Below are positions 37,159 to 45,613 of a stretch of DNA of 64,000 bases, one piece after another. A program made the position numbers and the translations under genes. The notes beneath the pieces are model-generated. The model did not search any database, was not told the origin of the DNA, and saw nothing but the letters and a program-made list of their open reading frames with translations. The stretch's first letter is position 1, and each line of letters begins with the position of its first letter. The DNA lies in the NCBI RefSeq assembly GCF_026385525.1, contig NZ_JANIDY010000001.1, positions 186,001 to 250,000 of the forward strand, read 5' to 3'. Source of the stretch: Bombella pluederhausensis. GTDB lineage: Bacteria; Pseudomonadota; Alphaproteobacteria; Acetobacterales; Acetobacteraceae.

Positions 37159-38529
37159 ATGGCACATAAACGGATGTTTTTCGGAACTGATGGAATCCGT
37201 GGCACGGCCAATACAGTTCCCATGACCGTTGAAATTGCTCAGAAGCTGGGGCAGGCAGCGGGGCTTTATTTCTGTCGGCAGGATGAGGCCGGGCGTAAGC
37301 ACCGGCACACAGTCGTGCTTGGCAAGGACACACGTTTGTCTGGTTACATGATTGAGTGTGCCTTGGTATCCGGCTTTCTCTCTGCTGGGGTGGATGTTGT
37401 CCTGCTGGGGCCGCTACCGACCCCTGCCGTAGCGTTTCTGACACGGTCCCTTCGGGCTGATCTGGGTGTCATGATTTCTGCTTCCCACAATCCCTTTACG
37501 GATAACGGGATCAAGCTGTTCGGTCCTGATGGCTTTAAGCTGTCCGATGCTGTGGAAGAAGAAATTGAGGCCCTCATGGCGGAAGACCTCAGCGGGCAGT
37601 TGGCCCCGCCTGCCGCTATAGGGCGGGCCTCCCGCCTGAATGATGCGGCAGGCCGGTATATCGAGAGTGTCAAATCGTCTTTCCCTCGTGGGTTGCGGCT
37701 GGATGGGCTGAAGATCGTTCTCGACTGTGCTCATGGCTCTGCCTACCGTGTGGCACCGGCGGCCTTGTGGGAGCTGGGGGCAGAGGTCATTACCATAGGA
37801 GCCTCGCCGGATGGGCTGAATATCAATGATGGTGTTGGTTCCACTCACCCGCAGGCTCTGTGTGAGGCTGTGCGCACTCATGGGGCAGATTGTGGCATTG
37901 CTCTTGATGGGGATGCAGACCGTGTTCTGATTGCCAATGAGCGGGGCGAACTGGTTGATGGAGACCAGATATTGGCCCTTATTGCCACGCTGTGGAAACG
38001 GATGGACTGGCTGAACGGTACGGAAGTTGTCGCCACGGTCATGTCCAATATCGGGTTGGAGAAATATCTGGAGACACAGGGGCTGAGCCTGTATCGTACG
38101 GCGGTGGGTGACCGCTATGTGGTGGAGCGTATGCGTCAAACGGGCGGTAATCTGGGTGGGGAGCAGTCGGGCCATATGGTGCTGTCCGACTACGCCACGA
38201 CCGGGGACGGTCTTCTGGCTGCTCTGCAGGTTCTGGCCGTCATGGTGGAAACGAGGAAACCGGCCAGCGAGTTGTGTCATCTTTTCGATCCCTACCCGCA
38301 GACACTGAAGAATGTCCCCTATAAAGGGGCAAACCCTATGAAGCACCCGGCCCTTGCAGAGATTGTGCAGTGGGCAGAGGAACGGCTGGCCGGGCGGGGG
38401 CGTCTTGTACTGCGTGCCAGCGGCACGGAACCGCTGATTCGTGTGATGGTGGAAGCACAGGATGACGCTCTGGTGGTGGAAGTTGTGGACCGGGTGAGCG
38501 CCCATATTCAGACGCTGGCTGCGGAATAA
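37159..38529 (+). CDS. glmM: Phosphoglucosamine mutase GlmM
   Basis: From ATG 37159 (RBS GGAGGG) the protein has 456 residues. GlmM interconverts glucosamine-6-phosphate and glucosamine-1-phosphate for UDP-GlcNAc, peptidoglycan and LPS. Features are [12 protein letters not shown] at the start, the phosphoserine loop [15 protein letters not shown] (Ser109), the Mg-binding [10 protein letters not shown] and the C-terminal phosphate-binding [13 protein letters not shown]. An in-frame ATG at 37006 would add 51 residues running through the ftsH terminator and is rejected. Confidence 0.97.
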   Translation: MAHKRMFFGTDGIRGTANTVPMTVEIAQKLGQAAGLYFCRQDEAGRKHRHTVVLGKDTRLSGYMIECALVSGFLSAGVDVVLLGPLPTPAVAFLTRSLRADLGVMISASHNPFTDNGIKLFGPDGFKLSDAVEEEIEALMAEDLSGQLAPPAAIGRASRLNDAAGRYIESVKSSFPRGLRLDGLKIVLDCAHGSAYRVAPAALWELGAEVITIGASPDGLNINDGVGSTHPQALCEAVRTHGADCGIALDGDADRVLIANERGELVDGDQILALIATLWKRMDWLNGTEVVATVMSNIGLEKYLETQGLSLYRTAVGDRYVVERMRQTGGNLGGEQSGHMVLSDYATTGDGLLAALQVLAVMVETRKPASELCHLFDPYPQTLKNVPYKGANPMKHPALAEIVQWAEERLAGRGRLVLRASGTEPLIRVMVEAQDDALVVEVVDRVSAHIQTLAAE

Positions 38530-38554
38530 GAGCGTTTTACGGTTATGAAAGTAG

Positions 38555-38588
38555 AAAGACCGGACAGCATCTGCTGCCCGGTCTTTTT
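38555..38588 (+). terminator. Intrinsic terminator after glmM
   Basis: AAAGACCGG and CCGGTCTTT form the stem, followed by a T run on the plus strand. It lies between convergent glmM and ctrA and may also act, more weakly, on the ctrA transcript. Confidence 0.85.
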
Positions 38589-38613
38589 TCTGTGCCTTGG
38601 GGAAGGCGGTGTT

Positions 38614-39366
38614 TCAGCCAGCCTGACGCATGGGGACGGATGCGCCTTCAGGGAAGGGCTGTGCCACGGAGTGGCTGTTGGGAATGGACGCCGCTGCCGG
38701 GTCCTGAAGGATATAGCCACGACCCCAGACGGTTGTGATCATATGTTCAGCCCCGAAGCGCTGTAGCTTGCGGCGCAGCTTGCAGATGAACACATCAATG
38801 ATCTTCATCTCCGGCTCATCAATGCCACCATAGAGGTGGTTCAGGAACATGTCCTTGGTCAGCACGGCACCCTTGCGGAGCAGCAGGAGCTCCAGAATGG
38901 AGTATTCTTTGCTGGTCAGGTGCAGGAAGTGACCATTAACGCTGACCATCCGGCTTTCAAGGTCCAGCTCTAGTGGGCCAACCCGCAGGCGTGGCTCGGA
39001 GATGCCATAGGCACGGCGGGTCAGGGCCTGGATGCGGGCCTGTGCTTCGCTCATGTCGAACGGCTTGGTGACATAGTCATCGGCACCGGCGGAGAAGGCA
39101 GCAACTTTCACCTGAGACTCTGTCCGGGCAGAAAGCACCATGACGGGGGTGGAAATCCGGGACCGCCGCAGCTGACGGATGAGCTCCTCACCGGGCAGGT
39201 CAGACAGGTTCAGCTCGGTGATAAAGAGATCATAGTCGTAATGCTTGAACATGTTGAGGGCTTCATCAGCTGTCTTCACATGGTCGACCGCATAAGAGGA
39301 CTTCCCCAGTACTTTTACCAGGTGGCCTACAGTGACACTATCGCTGTCAGCGATGAGGATGCGCAT
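38614..39366 (-). CDS. ctrA: CtrA-family cell-cycle response regulator with Glu in place of the phosphoacceptor Asp
   Basis: This 250-residue OmpR-type regulator is CtrA by its DNA-binding domain: LTSKEYSILELLLLRKGA, then MFLNHLYGGIDEPEMKIIDV, FICKLRRKL and VWGRGYILQDP. CtrA controls cell cycle, motility and replication in alphaproteobacteria. The receiver domain is unusual. The phosphoacceptor site, DLILLDLNLPD in Caulobacter, reads DLFITELNLSD here, so residue 51 is Glu. The acidic pocket IEDD is IADSD, losing Asp8. The switch Ser and the conserved Lys (DDYVTKPF) remain. The C-terminus ends in PMRQAG, without the Ala-Ala signal needed for ClpXP turnover in Caulobacter. The promoter region upstream is 500 bases of AT-rich DNA. 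Confidence 0.93.
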   Translation of the reverse strand: MRILIADSDSVTVGHLVKVLGKSSYAVDHVKTADEALNMFKHYDYDLFITELNLSDLPGEELIRQLRRSRISTPVMVLSARTESQVKVAAFSAGADDYVTKPFDMSEAQARIQALTRRAYGISEPRLRVGPLELDLESRMVSVNGHFLHLTSKEYSILELLLLRKGAVLTKDMFLNHLYGGIDEPEMKIIDVFICKLRRKLQRFGAEHMITTVWGRGYILQDPAAASIPNSHSVAQPFPEGASVPMRQAG

Positions 39367-39609
39367 AATTCCAACTCCCTTGAACTGGTTGTATTATGGG
39401 ATGCTATTTCAAGAAAATGCAACCATTGATTGTTGTCTGATTGTTTTCACAACTAAAGCCTTGGTTATTCCTGCGGTTCGTCTGAGGCATTTTTATGGTG
39501 AGCGGGTGATTTTTTGGTGTCAGACTTTGATTTATATAGAGTTGATAGTGAGATATATTCGTGAATTATCTGGATATTAATCTTCTACTTTTAAGAAATA
39601 ATTTTGTAT

Positions 39610-39631
39610 TTAAAGTTATTAAGATAATTAA
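39610..39631. repeat. Three TTAA boxes at 9-base spacing
   Basis: TTAA at 39610, 39619 and 39628, separated by 5 bases each (AGTTA and GATAA). This resembles a half-site array, but the CtrA consensus is TTAA-N7-TTAA (11-base spacing), so it is not a standard CtrA box. Confidence 0.45.
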
Positions 39632-39656
39632 AATTGATTTCTGTAATCAATTTTAA
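39628..39656. repeat. 12-base perfect inverted repeat upstream of ctrA
   Basis: TTAAAATTGATT, spacer TCTGT, AATCAATTTTAA. It could be an operator or a weak hairpin. It is about 265 bases upstream of the ctrA ATG and overlaps the last TTAA box of the phased set. Confidence 0.6.
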
Positions 39657-39803
39657 GAATAATGCTAAATTAAAGGGTGATCGCTACAGAATTAACCTAT
39701 CCTGTTTCTGGGATATTTCATTTCACTATTGGAAATCTATATAACGATTATTGCTTGGAAAAATTTCCCATATATTAATGGGAGCGTTTTTATCCTGTTT
39801 TCA

Positions 39804-39844
39804 GGAAAAAGAAGGCCACGATTCAGTATTTCGAATCGTGGCCT
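39804..39844 (-). terminator. Intrinsic terminator of the ankyrin-hisC-aminopeptidase operon
   Basis: AGGCCACGATTC and GAATCGTGGCCT form a 12-bp stem with an 8-nt loop. On the minus strand it is followed by TCTTTTTCC. It lies about 27 bases after the stop of the last gene. Confidence 0.88.
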
Positions 39845-39870
39845 GTCTGATTTTGTCTATGCGGGTAGGG

Positions 39871-40335
39871 TCAGGCCAGCCCGCTCTCGGTTCCGCTGGA
39901 GGCCAGAAGCTGCGTGATCTGCTCTGGCGTGCCGATCAGGGCGCAGGCGACAGGATGAGTCTTATCTGCCACAAGAACGATGTGTGTTTCCGGTGAGCTG
40001 GGGAACAGATCCGTCTCGACCGTGAAAACAGAAGCATCCTGCTTCTTCTGTGTCTCTGCCTCACGGGCGGCTTCGCTGAGAAGGCGGGTGCTGATGCGCT
40101 CCAATGCGGGGAGCAGGCGGCTGGCGGTCTGTTCCTCCGTCTCGGCCGGACCGCCCTCGCTACCATCGGCAGGGCGGCGGTGATAGGTGATCAGCTCATT
40201 CCAGCCCGCACGGGTCAGAAAGCTGGGAATGCCCGTTTCCGGCGTGTCTCTCTCGGCCCGCAGGATGAGGCCATTCTGGGCCAGAGAGAGAATATCCAGC
40301 TTCGGCAGGCGGGTTGGATCAAGCGTGATGGCCAT
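39871..40335 (-). CDS. Protein of unknown function coupled to the M29 aminopeptidase
   Basis: I do not recognise this protein. From the ATG at 40335 it has 154 residues, no signal peptide and no membrane segment. The middle (about 60-105) is rich in Glu, Ala, Lys and Arg and probably helical; the C-terminal third has a strand-rich pattern (ETHIVLVADKTHPVACALIG). Its ATG overlaps the TGA of the aminopeptidase gene by one base (TGATG), so the two are translationally coupled; a start at 40344 (three residues longer) is also possible. It is the last gene of the operon before a terminator. A role linked to the peptidase is inference from position only. Confidence 0.75.
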   Translation of the reverse strand: MAITLDPTRLPKLDILSLAQNGLILRAERDTPETGIPSFLTRAGWNELITYHRRPADGSEGGPAETEEQTASRLLPALERISTRLLSEAAREAETQKKQDASVFTVETDLFPSSPETHIVLVADKTHPVACALIGTPEQITQLLASSGTESGLA

Positions 40336-41573
40336 CAGACCCATTCACCAGAACGCATGAGCGGCGTGCGCTGGCCATCTTTCAGCCCGTCAATATCGAT
40401 TTTATCGGAGCCGATCATCCAGTCGATATGAATGATGGAATGGTTAGCGCCACGGGCGATCAGTTCGTCTTCACTCAGCCCGTCAGGGTCGGCCATGCAT
40501 TTCGTATAGGCCTGACCCAGAGCGATGTGGCAGGCGGCGTTCTCATCAAACAGGGTGTTCTGATATAGGATGCCACTCTGGGAGATGGGGGAGGAATGCG
40601 GCACGAGGGCAACCTCACCAATGCGGCGGGCACCTTCGTCACTGTCCAGAATCCGGTTCAGTACATCTTCGCTCTTGCTGGCATGGGCTTCCACAATGCG
40701 GCCCTTCTCAAAGCGGACCTGAATCCCGTCAATGAGTGAGCCCTGATGGAAAAGGGGCTTTGTGCTGGAGACGGTCCCTTCCACACGGGCACAGTGCGGT
40801 GTGGTGAAGACTTCTTCCGTTGGAATGTTCGGGTTGCAGACCACGCCATTTCTGGCTTCCTCAGAGCCACCGGCCCAGAGATGTCCGTCAGCCAGCCCGA
40901 CCGTTAGGTCTGTTCCCGGCCCGGTGAAGTGCAGGGCATCAAAGCGGCGGTCATTCAGCATGGCGGCACGGGCATGGAGGGTCTTGTTATGCTCAGCCCA
41001 TGCAGCAACCGGATCAGCCGTAGTGACACGGGAGGCATGGAAGATGCCGTTCCACAGAGCCTTCAGGGCTTCATCTTCTGGCAGGTCAGGGAAAACCTGC
41101 TGCGCCCATGCCGGAGTGGCGCAGGCGATGATGTTCCAGTTGATGTCAAAATTGGTGATGCGCTCCATGGCGGGGCGATAGGCCGCAGAATTGGCCCGGC
41201 TGACACGGGAGATATGATCCGGATTCTGATCTTTCAGCAGGGTCGGGTTGCCGCCTGTGATGGCCATGCGGGCAGCACCTTTACCGAAGGCCTCGGCCAT
41301 GCCTCTGGCCATCCAGTCCGCCGCCGTGTCGAAACCGTCTTCATGACCATGAATGAATCGGGCCAGCGTGGTTTCATCATCCTGATACAGGGTCGTGACC
41401 AGAGAGGCTCCAGCCCTGTAGGCATGGGCCGTGATGTGCCGGATGAGGGGTACAGCCTCCAGCCCCGCCGTGATGATGAGCTGCTGGCCGGGTCTGATGT
41501 TCAGCCCTGTGCGGACGGAGACTTCGGCCAGACGGTCCAGAAGCTGCTCATGTGTGAAAGATGATGTGGGCAT
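40335..41573 (-). CDS. M29-family metalloaminopeptidase
   Basis: This 412-residue protein matches the thermophilic aminopeptidase family (AmpS/AmpT/PepS type, peptidase M29). Conserved parts include the N-terminal RTGLNIRPGQQLIITAG, the TDLTVGLADGHLWAGG block, a glutamate-rich NIPTEEVFTTP region, and the metal-ligand-rich C-terminus HIALGQAYTKC with NHSIIHIDWMIGS. These enzymes release N-terminal residues with a two-metal centre in the cytoplasm. Length is normal. It follows hisC by 35 bases and is overlapped by the unknown gene downstream. Confidence 0.92.
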   Translation of the reverse strand: MPTSSFTHEQLLDRLAEVSVRTGLNIRPGQQLIITAGLEAVPLIRHITAHAYRAGASLVTTLYQDDETTLARFIHGHEDGFDTAADWMARGMAEAFGKGAARMAITGGNPTLLKDQNPDHISRVSRANSAAYRPAMERITNFDINWNIIACATPAWAQQVFPDLPEDEALKALWNGIFHASRVTTADPVAAWAEHNKTLHARAAMLNDRRFDALHFTGPGTDLTVGLADGHLWAGGSEEARNGVVCNPNIPTEEVFTTPHCARVEGTVSSTKPLFHQGSLIDGIQVRFEKGRIVEAHASKSEDVLNRILDSDEGARRIGEVALVPHSSPISQSGILYQNTLFDENAACHIALGQAYTKCMADPDGLSEDELIARGANHSIIHIDWMIGSDKIDIDGLKDGQRTPLMRSGEWV

Positions 41574-41608
41574 GGTTTATCCTGTAAAATGATGATGTCT
41601 GGATGATT

Positions 41609-42673
41609 TTAGCGGGGCAGGAGCTCATCCAGTGCGGCCAGAAGGGCATCCATTTCTGCATCCGTACCGATGGTGATGCGGAGCCAGTCGCTGATACGGG
41701 GGCTGCTGCCCTGATGGCGCACGATGATGGCTCGTTCCCGCAGCCCTGTAAAAAGCGTATCTGCCGAACAGGAAGGATGATGGGCCAGAATGAAGTTGGC
41801 TGTGGAGGGGAGAACCTCCATGCCCCGTTTCCGCAGGGCGGCCACGGTACGCTCCCGTGTGGCGATGATGCGGGTCGTGGTCTGCTTCAGCCAGTCATCA
41901 TCCCGGATGGAGGCCTCAGCTCCGGCCTGTGCCGGGCGGGAGAGTGGGTAGGAGTTGAAGCTGTCCTTCACTCGTGTCAGCCCTTCAATCAGCTCTGCCG
42001 AGCCAATGGCGTAGCCGACCCGCAGCCCTGCCAGACCGGAAGATTTGGAGAAGGTACGGACAATGAGCAGATTAGGATAATGCTGCGTCAGGGCTACGGC
42101 GCTTTCCCCACCGAAATCGACATAGGCCTCGTCAATGATGACCGTCTGTGACGTGAAGCGTTTCAGCAGCCCTTCGATGGCGGGTACGGGTAAGCTGATG
42201 CCGGTATTGGCGTTGGGGTTGGCGATGATGACGCCACCAGCCGGTCCGTCATAATCTTCCGGTGCGATGGTGAAATCATCCCGCAGGGGAATGGTGCGGT
42301 ATTCCAGCCCGAACATCTGGCAGTAGATCGGGTAGAAGCCATAGGTTACATCGCTGAACAGCACCGGCGCATCATCATGAAAGAGCGCACGGAAGGCATG
42401 AGCGAGGACCTCATCAGAGCCATTTCCGGCAAAGACGCATTCAACCGGAACCTTTTCCTGTTCGGCAATGGCCGTGCGCAGGGCAAGGGCGGTCGGGTCG
42501 GGATAGAGGCGCAGATCGTCATTTACGCTGGCGATCATGGCTTCCAGAGCACGGGGGGACGGGCCATAGGGGGATTCATTGGTGTTCAGCTTGACCAGAT
42601 TGGTCATGCGGGGCTGCTCACCGGGGATATAGGGGCTGAGGTCGTGGACCTGCTTGTTCCAGAAGCGGCTCAT
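41609..42673 (-). CDS. hisC: Histidinol-phosphate aminotransferase HisC
   Basis: This 354-residue fold-type I PLP enzyme converts imidazole acetol phosphate to histidinol phosphate and may also act on aromatic amino acids. Motifs are LVKLNTNESPYGPSPRALEA at the start, GNGSDEVLAHAFRAL, the NPNANTGI block, IIDEAYVDFGG and the PLP lysine in VRTFSKSSGLAGLRVGY. Its ATG overlaps the stop of the ankyrin gene by four bases. No other his genes are in the window. Confidence 0.93.
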   Translation of the reverse strand: MSRFWNKQVHDLSPYIPGEQPRMTNLVKLNTNESPYGPSPRALEAMIASVNDDLRLYPDPTALALRTAIAEQEKVPVECVFAGNGSDEVLAHAFRALFHDDAPVLFSDVTYGFYPIYCQMFGLEYRTIPLRDDFTIAPEDYDGPAGGVIIANPNANTGISLPVPAIEGLLKRFTSQTVIIDEAYVDFGGESAVALTQHYPNLLIVRTFSKSSGLAGLRVGYAIGSAELIEGLTRVKDSFNSYPLSRPAQAGAEASIRDDDWLKQTTTRIIATRERTVAALRKRGMEVLPSTANFILAHHPSCSADTLFTGLRERAIIVRHQGSSPRISDWLRITIGTDAEMDALLAALDELLPR

Positions 42674-43173
42674 GGTGCTGGTGTCTCCGCAAAGAGGCTG
42701 CCAAGGCCCTGACGGTGGGCGAGGTCTCGCGCTGAAAGACCCTCAGCATCACGGAGATCAGGGTCAGCGCCACGGTCCAGCAAAAGGCGGGCCATGCTCT
42801 GACGCCCGAACATGATGGCGAACATGAGAGGGGTACGCCCGGCATGGTTGGGCCGGTCAATCTCAGCGCCACGGTCCAGTAGCAGGCGGGCGATGGGCTC
42901 ATACCCCTTGAAGGCCACACCAGAGAGTGCCGTGGCGCCTTTGGCGTCCGTGCCGTTCGGGTCAGCGCCTTTATCCAGCAGCAGGCAGGCCGTATCGAGC
43001 TGGTCGTTATAGGTGGCGACAATCAGCGGCGTGTAGCCACGGCTATCGGCACAGTCAGCGGGCATTCCGGCTTCAAGGAACTGCTTGACCAGATCATTCT
43101 CTCCGTTGCGGGCCGCATCAATAAAGAGAGCGGTGATCTGCTCCGGGGTGAAAGACATTTCGGGCTGCGTCAT
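42670..43173 (-). CDS. Ankyrin repeat protein
   Basis: From the ATG at 43173 (RBS AAGGCAG) the protein has 167 residues: a short N-terminal helix pair followed by four ankyrin repeats (about 35-155). Repeat units show the A-N-x-x-G-x-T-P-L consensus in SRGYTPLIVATYNDQLDTA, KGATALSGVAFKGYEPIA and AGRTPLMFAIMFGRQSMA, each followed by LLLDKGAD-like loops. There is no signal peptide, so it is probably cytoplasmic. Small bacterial ankyrin proteins act as protein-binding partners; some lie with catalase genes, which is not so here. It heads the operon with hisC. A longer frame to 43401 has no RBS and unlike composition. Confidence 0.88.
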   Translation of the reverse strand: MTQPEMSFTPEQITALFIDAARNGENDLVKQFLEAGMPADCADSRGYTPLIVATYNDQLDTACLLLDKGADPNGTDAKGATALSGVAFKGYEPIARLLLDRGAEIDRPNHAGRTPLMFAIMFGRQSMARLLLDRGADPDLRDAEGLSARDLAHRQGLGSLFAETPAP

Positions 43174-43520
43174 GGATGGGCTGCCTTTACGGTAAAGAAA
43201 TGGTGTCAGACGTGGTTTCCGAATGTCCTGCCTGTAGGCGGTCAGGTCAAGGGGGAAGCGCCTGTCTGTTCTGCTGGATATGTGATGGCGGGCCTGTGGA
43301 TGGAAGGGGGTGGATCGACTGGAATCTATGCGGGGCTCTGACAGGAATGACTTATCTGTGAGTGTAAGGGAGAAATTTAACCTTATTTTTCTGTTGGGCA
43401 TTGCGTTCTTTCGCAGGATAAGGCCAGTTGTGAAATATCTGGACCATGGTGGGTCGTGTTAAGGGGCACGGGCCTGCGATGGGAGATCAGATGAGTGTTT
43501 GAATTGAGGACGTTAGATCA
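43174..43520. other. 347-base divergent region between the ankyrin gene and tkt
   Basis: It should contain the promoters of the ankyrin-hisC operon and of the pentose-phosphate cluster. I see no clear -35/-10 pair, no RNA gene and only a tiny ATG-GTG-frame remnant (ATGAGTGTTTGA) just before tkt. Confidence 0.5.
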
Positions 43521-45593
43521 GTGAACAGTATGCTGTCGAAACTTGGCATAGACACGATCCGCACATTGGTGATGGATAGTGTAGAGCGCGCAAAATCCGG
43601 TCATCCGGGTACCGCAATGGCTCTGGCTCCGGCCATGTATGCTTATTGGCAGTTTACAATGTATTATAACCCGGCCGATCCCTTTTGGCCGGGGCGTGAC
43701 CGATTTATTCTCTCGGGTGGGCATGCGTCCATCCTTCTCTATGCCACGGTGTTCCTTGCCAGGGTGAAGGATATAGAGAACGGGCAGGTCGTTGACCGCC
43801 CGGCTCTGACGCTGGAAGACCTGAAAAATTTCCGCCGCTTTGAATCCCGCACGCCGGGCCATCCCGAATATGGGCTGACGGCAGGTGTGGAGATTACGAC
43901 CGGCCCGCTGGGGCAGGGATGCAGCAGTGCCGTGGGCATGGCCATGGCCGAGAAATGGCTGGCTACTCATTATGGCCGCCCGGGCTTTAACCTGTTCGGC
44001 TATCACATCACGTCTTTCTGCGGTGATGGGGACATCATGGAAGGTGTCTCTGCCGAGGCAGCGTCTCTGGCGGGCCATCTGAAGCTGGGTAACCTCACAT
44101 GGGTGTATGACAGCAACGCCATTTCTATTGAGGGCTCCACGGATGTGACCTTCACGGAAGATGTGGCCATGCGCTTCCGGTCCTATGGCTGGCATGTGCT
44201 GGAAGTGGAAGACGGCAATGACGTTCCCGCCATCTGTGAGGCGCTGAAGCAGGGGCGTGAAGAAACATCCCGCCCGACCCTCATCATTCTCAGGACGGTC
44301 ATCGGCTATGGCGCACCGGGCAAGGCCGGAACAGCCTCTGCTCATGGTGAGCCGCTTGGTATGGAGGAGCTGATCGGGGCCAAGAAGGCCTATGGCTGGC
44401 CCGATGATGCGCCGCACTTCACGGTGCCAGATGGTGTCCGGGAGCGCTTCGAGGAGCTGGCCGGTCGCCGTGGTGCCAAAGCGCAGGCAGAATGGGAAGC
44501 ACAGTTTGCTGCCTATTGTGCCCAGTATCCGAAAGAAGGGGATGAGCTGAAGCATATCTTCGCTGGTACCTTGCCAGAAGGCTGGGAAAAGGACCTGCCC
44601 GTCTATCCTGCTGATGAGAAAGGTCTGGCCTCCCGCCAGAGTTCCGGTGAGGTACTGAATGCCGTGGCGGCTCAGTTCCCGTGGCTGGTGGGTGGGGCGG
44701 CAGACCTTGCTCCCTCTACCAAAACGCTCATTAAAGGGGCACGGTCTGTCCAGTCACCATCCAACATGGTGCAGGAAGGGGCGCATTATGATGGCCGCAA
44801 CATTCATTTCGGTGTGCGAGAACACGGTATGGCGGCCATCTGTAATGGTCTGGCTCTAAGCGGTCTGCGGCCCTTCTGTGCCGGGTTTCTGATCTTCTCG
44901 GATTACATGAAGCCCGCCATCCGTTTGGCAGCTCTGATGCATCTGCCGGTGATCTATGTCTTCACACATGATTCCATCGGGGTGGGGGAAGATGGGCCGA
45001 CCCATCAGCCTATCGAGCAACTTGCTCAGTTCCGGGCCATGCCGGGCCTGACCATGCTGCGTCCGGCGGATGCCAATGAGGTGGTGGAAAGCTGGCGTGT
45101 CGCCATGCAGCATCGTGCTGGTCCTGTGGCTCTGGCCTTGACACGGCAGAATCTGCCTACTCTGGACCGTACCCGCTATGCGTCCGCCGCAGGTGTAGCC
45201 CGTGGTGGCTATGTTCTGGCCGATTGTGATGGCGAACCGGAGATTCTGCTGATGGCCTCCGGTTCCGAGGTCTCTCTCGTGGTTGGTGCCTATGAGAAGC
45301 TGACAGCCGAGGGTGTTCGTGCCCGTGTGGTATCCATGCCGAGCTTTGACCTCTTTGATAGTCAGGATAAGGCCTATCGTGACTCTGTCCTGCCACCTTC
45401 TGTCCGTAAAAGGGTTGGTGTAGAGATGGCTTCCGGTTTTGGCTGGGACCGTTATGTGGGGCTGGATGGCACCGTCATGGCCATGAACAGCTTTGGCGAG
45501 TCTGGTGCTGCGGCGGAGCTGATGGCGAAGTTTGGCTTTACGGTGGAAGCCGTCTATGAGCAGGCCCGCCAGCTCTTACAGAGGGCGGACTGA
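43521..45593 (+). CDS. tkt: Transketolase
   Basis: This 690-residue thiamine-diphosphate enzyme moves two-carbon units between sugar phosphates (xylulose-5-P to ribose-5-P or erythrose-4-P). Motifs are SGHPGTAMALAPAMYAYW near residue 20, the TPP-binding GDGDIMEGVSAEAAS, and the transketolase signature region near GVREHGMAAICNGLALSG and IYVFTHDSIGVGEDGPTHQP. The start is GTG at 43521; an ATG three codons later is an alternative. It begins the pentose-phosphate cluster, with tal-pgi 20 bases downstream. Confidence 0.97.
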   Translation: MNSMLSKLGIDTIRTLVMDSVERAKSGHPGTAMALAPAMYAYWQFTMYYNPADPFWPGRDRFILSGGHASILLYATVFLARVKDIENGQVVDRPALTLEDLKNFRRFESRTPGHPEYGLTAGVEITTGPLGQGCSSAVGMAMAEKWLATHYGRPGFNLFGYHITSFCGDGDIMEGVSAEAASLAGHLKLGNLTWVYDSNAISIEGSTDVTFTEDVAMRFRSYGWHVLEVEDGNDVPAICEALKQGREETSRPTLIILRTVIGYGAPGKAGTASAHGEPLGMEELIGAKKAYGWPDDAPHFTVPDGVRERFEELAGRRGAKAQAEWEAQFAAYCAQYPKEGDELKHIFAGTLPEGWEKDLPVYPADEKGLASRQSSGEVLNAVAAQFPWLVGGAADLAPSTKTLIKGARSVQSPSNMVQEGAHYDGRNIHFGVREHGMAAICNGLALSGLRPFCAGFLIFSDYMKPAIRLAALMHLPVIYVFTHDSIGVGEDGPTHQPIEQLAQFRAMPGLTMLRPADANEVVESWRVAMQHRAGPVALALTRQNLPTLDRTRYASAAGVARGGYVLADCDGEPEILLMASGSEVSLVVGAYEKLTAEGVRARVVSMPSFDLFDSQDKAYRDSVLPPSVRKRVGVEMASGFGWDRYVGLDGTVMAMNSFGESGAAAELMAKFGFTVEAVYEQARQLLQRAD

Positions 45594-45613
45594 CTGGATA
45601 AGGAGTGAGAATC

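Larger units (their letters stand above)
39367..39870. other. 504-base AT-rich intergenic region upstream of ctrA
   Basis: No supported gene. It is the most AT-rich stretch in the window. It contains three TTAA boxes at exactly 9-base spacing (39610, 39619, 39628), further single TTAA boxes (39577, 39591, 39653, 39670, 39692), a 12-base perfect inverted repeat (39628-39656) and the terminator of the downstream minus-strand operon (39804-39844). The ctrA promoter should lie in the part nearest 39366. Confidence 0.6.

Noticed and set aside
39367-39870. Possible CtrA binding boxes (TTAA-N7-TTAA) or an origin of replication upstream of ctrA
   Set aside because: No TTAA pair has the required 11-base spacing, and I found no DnaA box cluster or usual alphaproteobacterial oriC neighbours.
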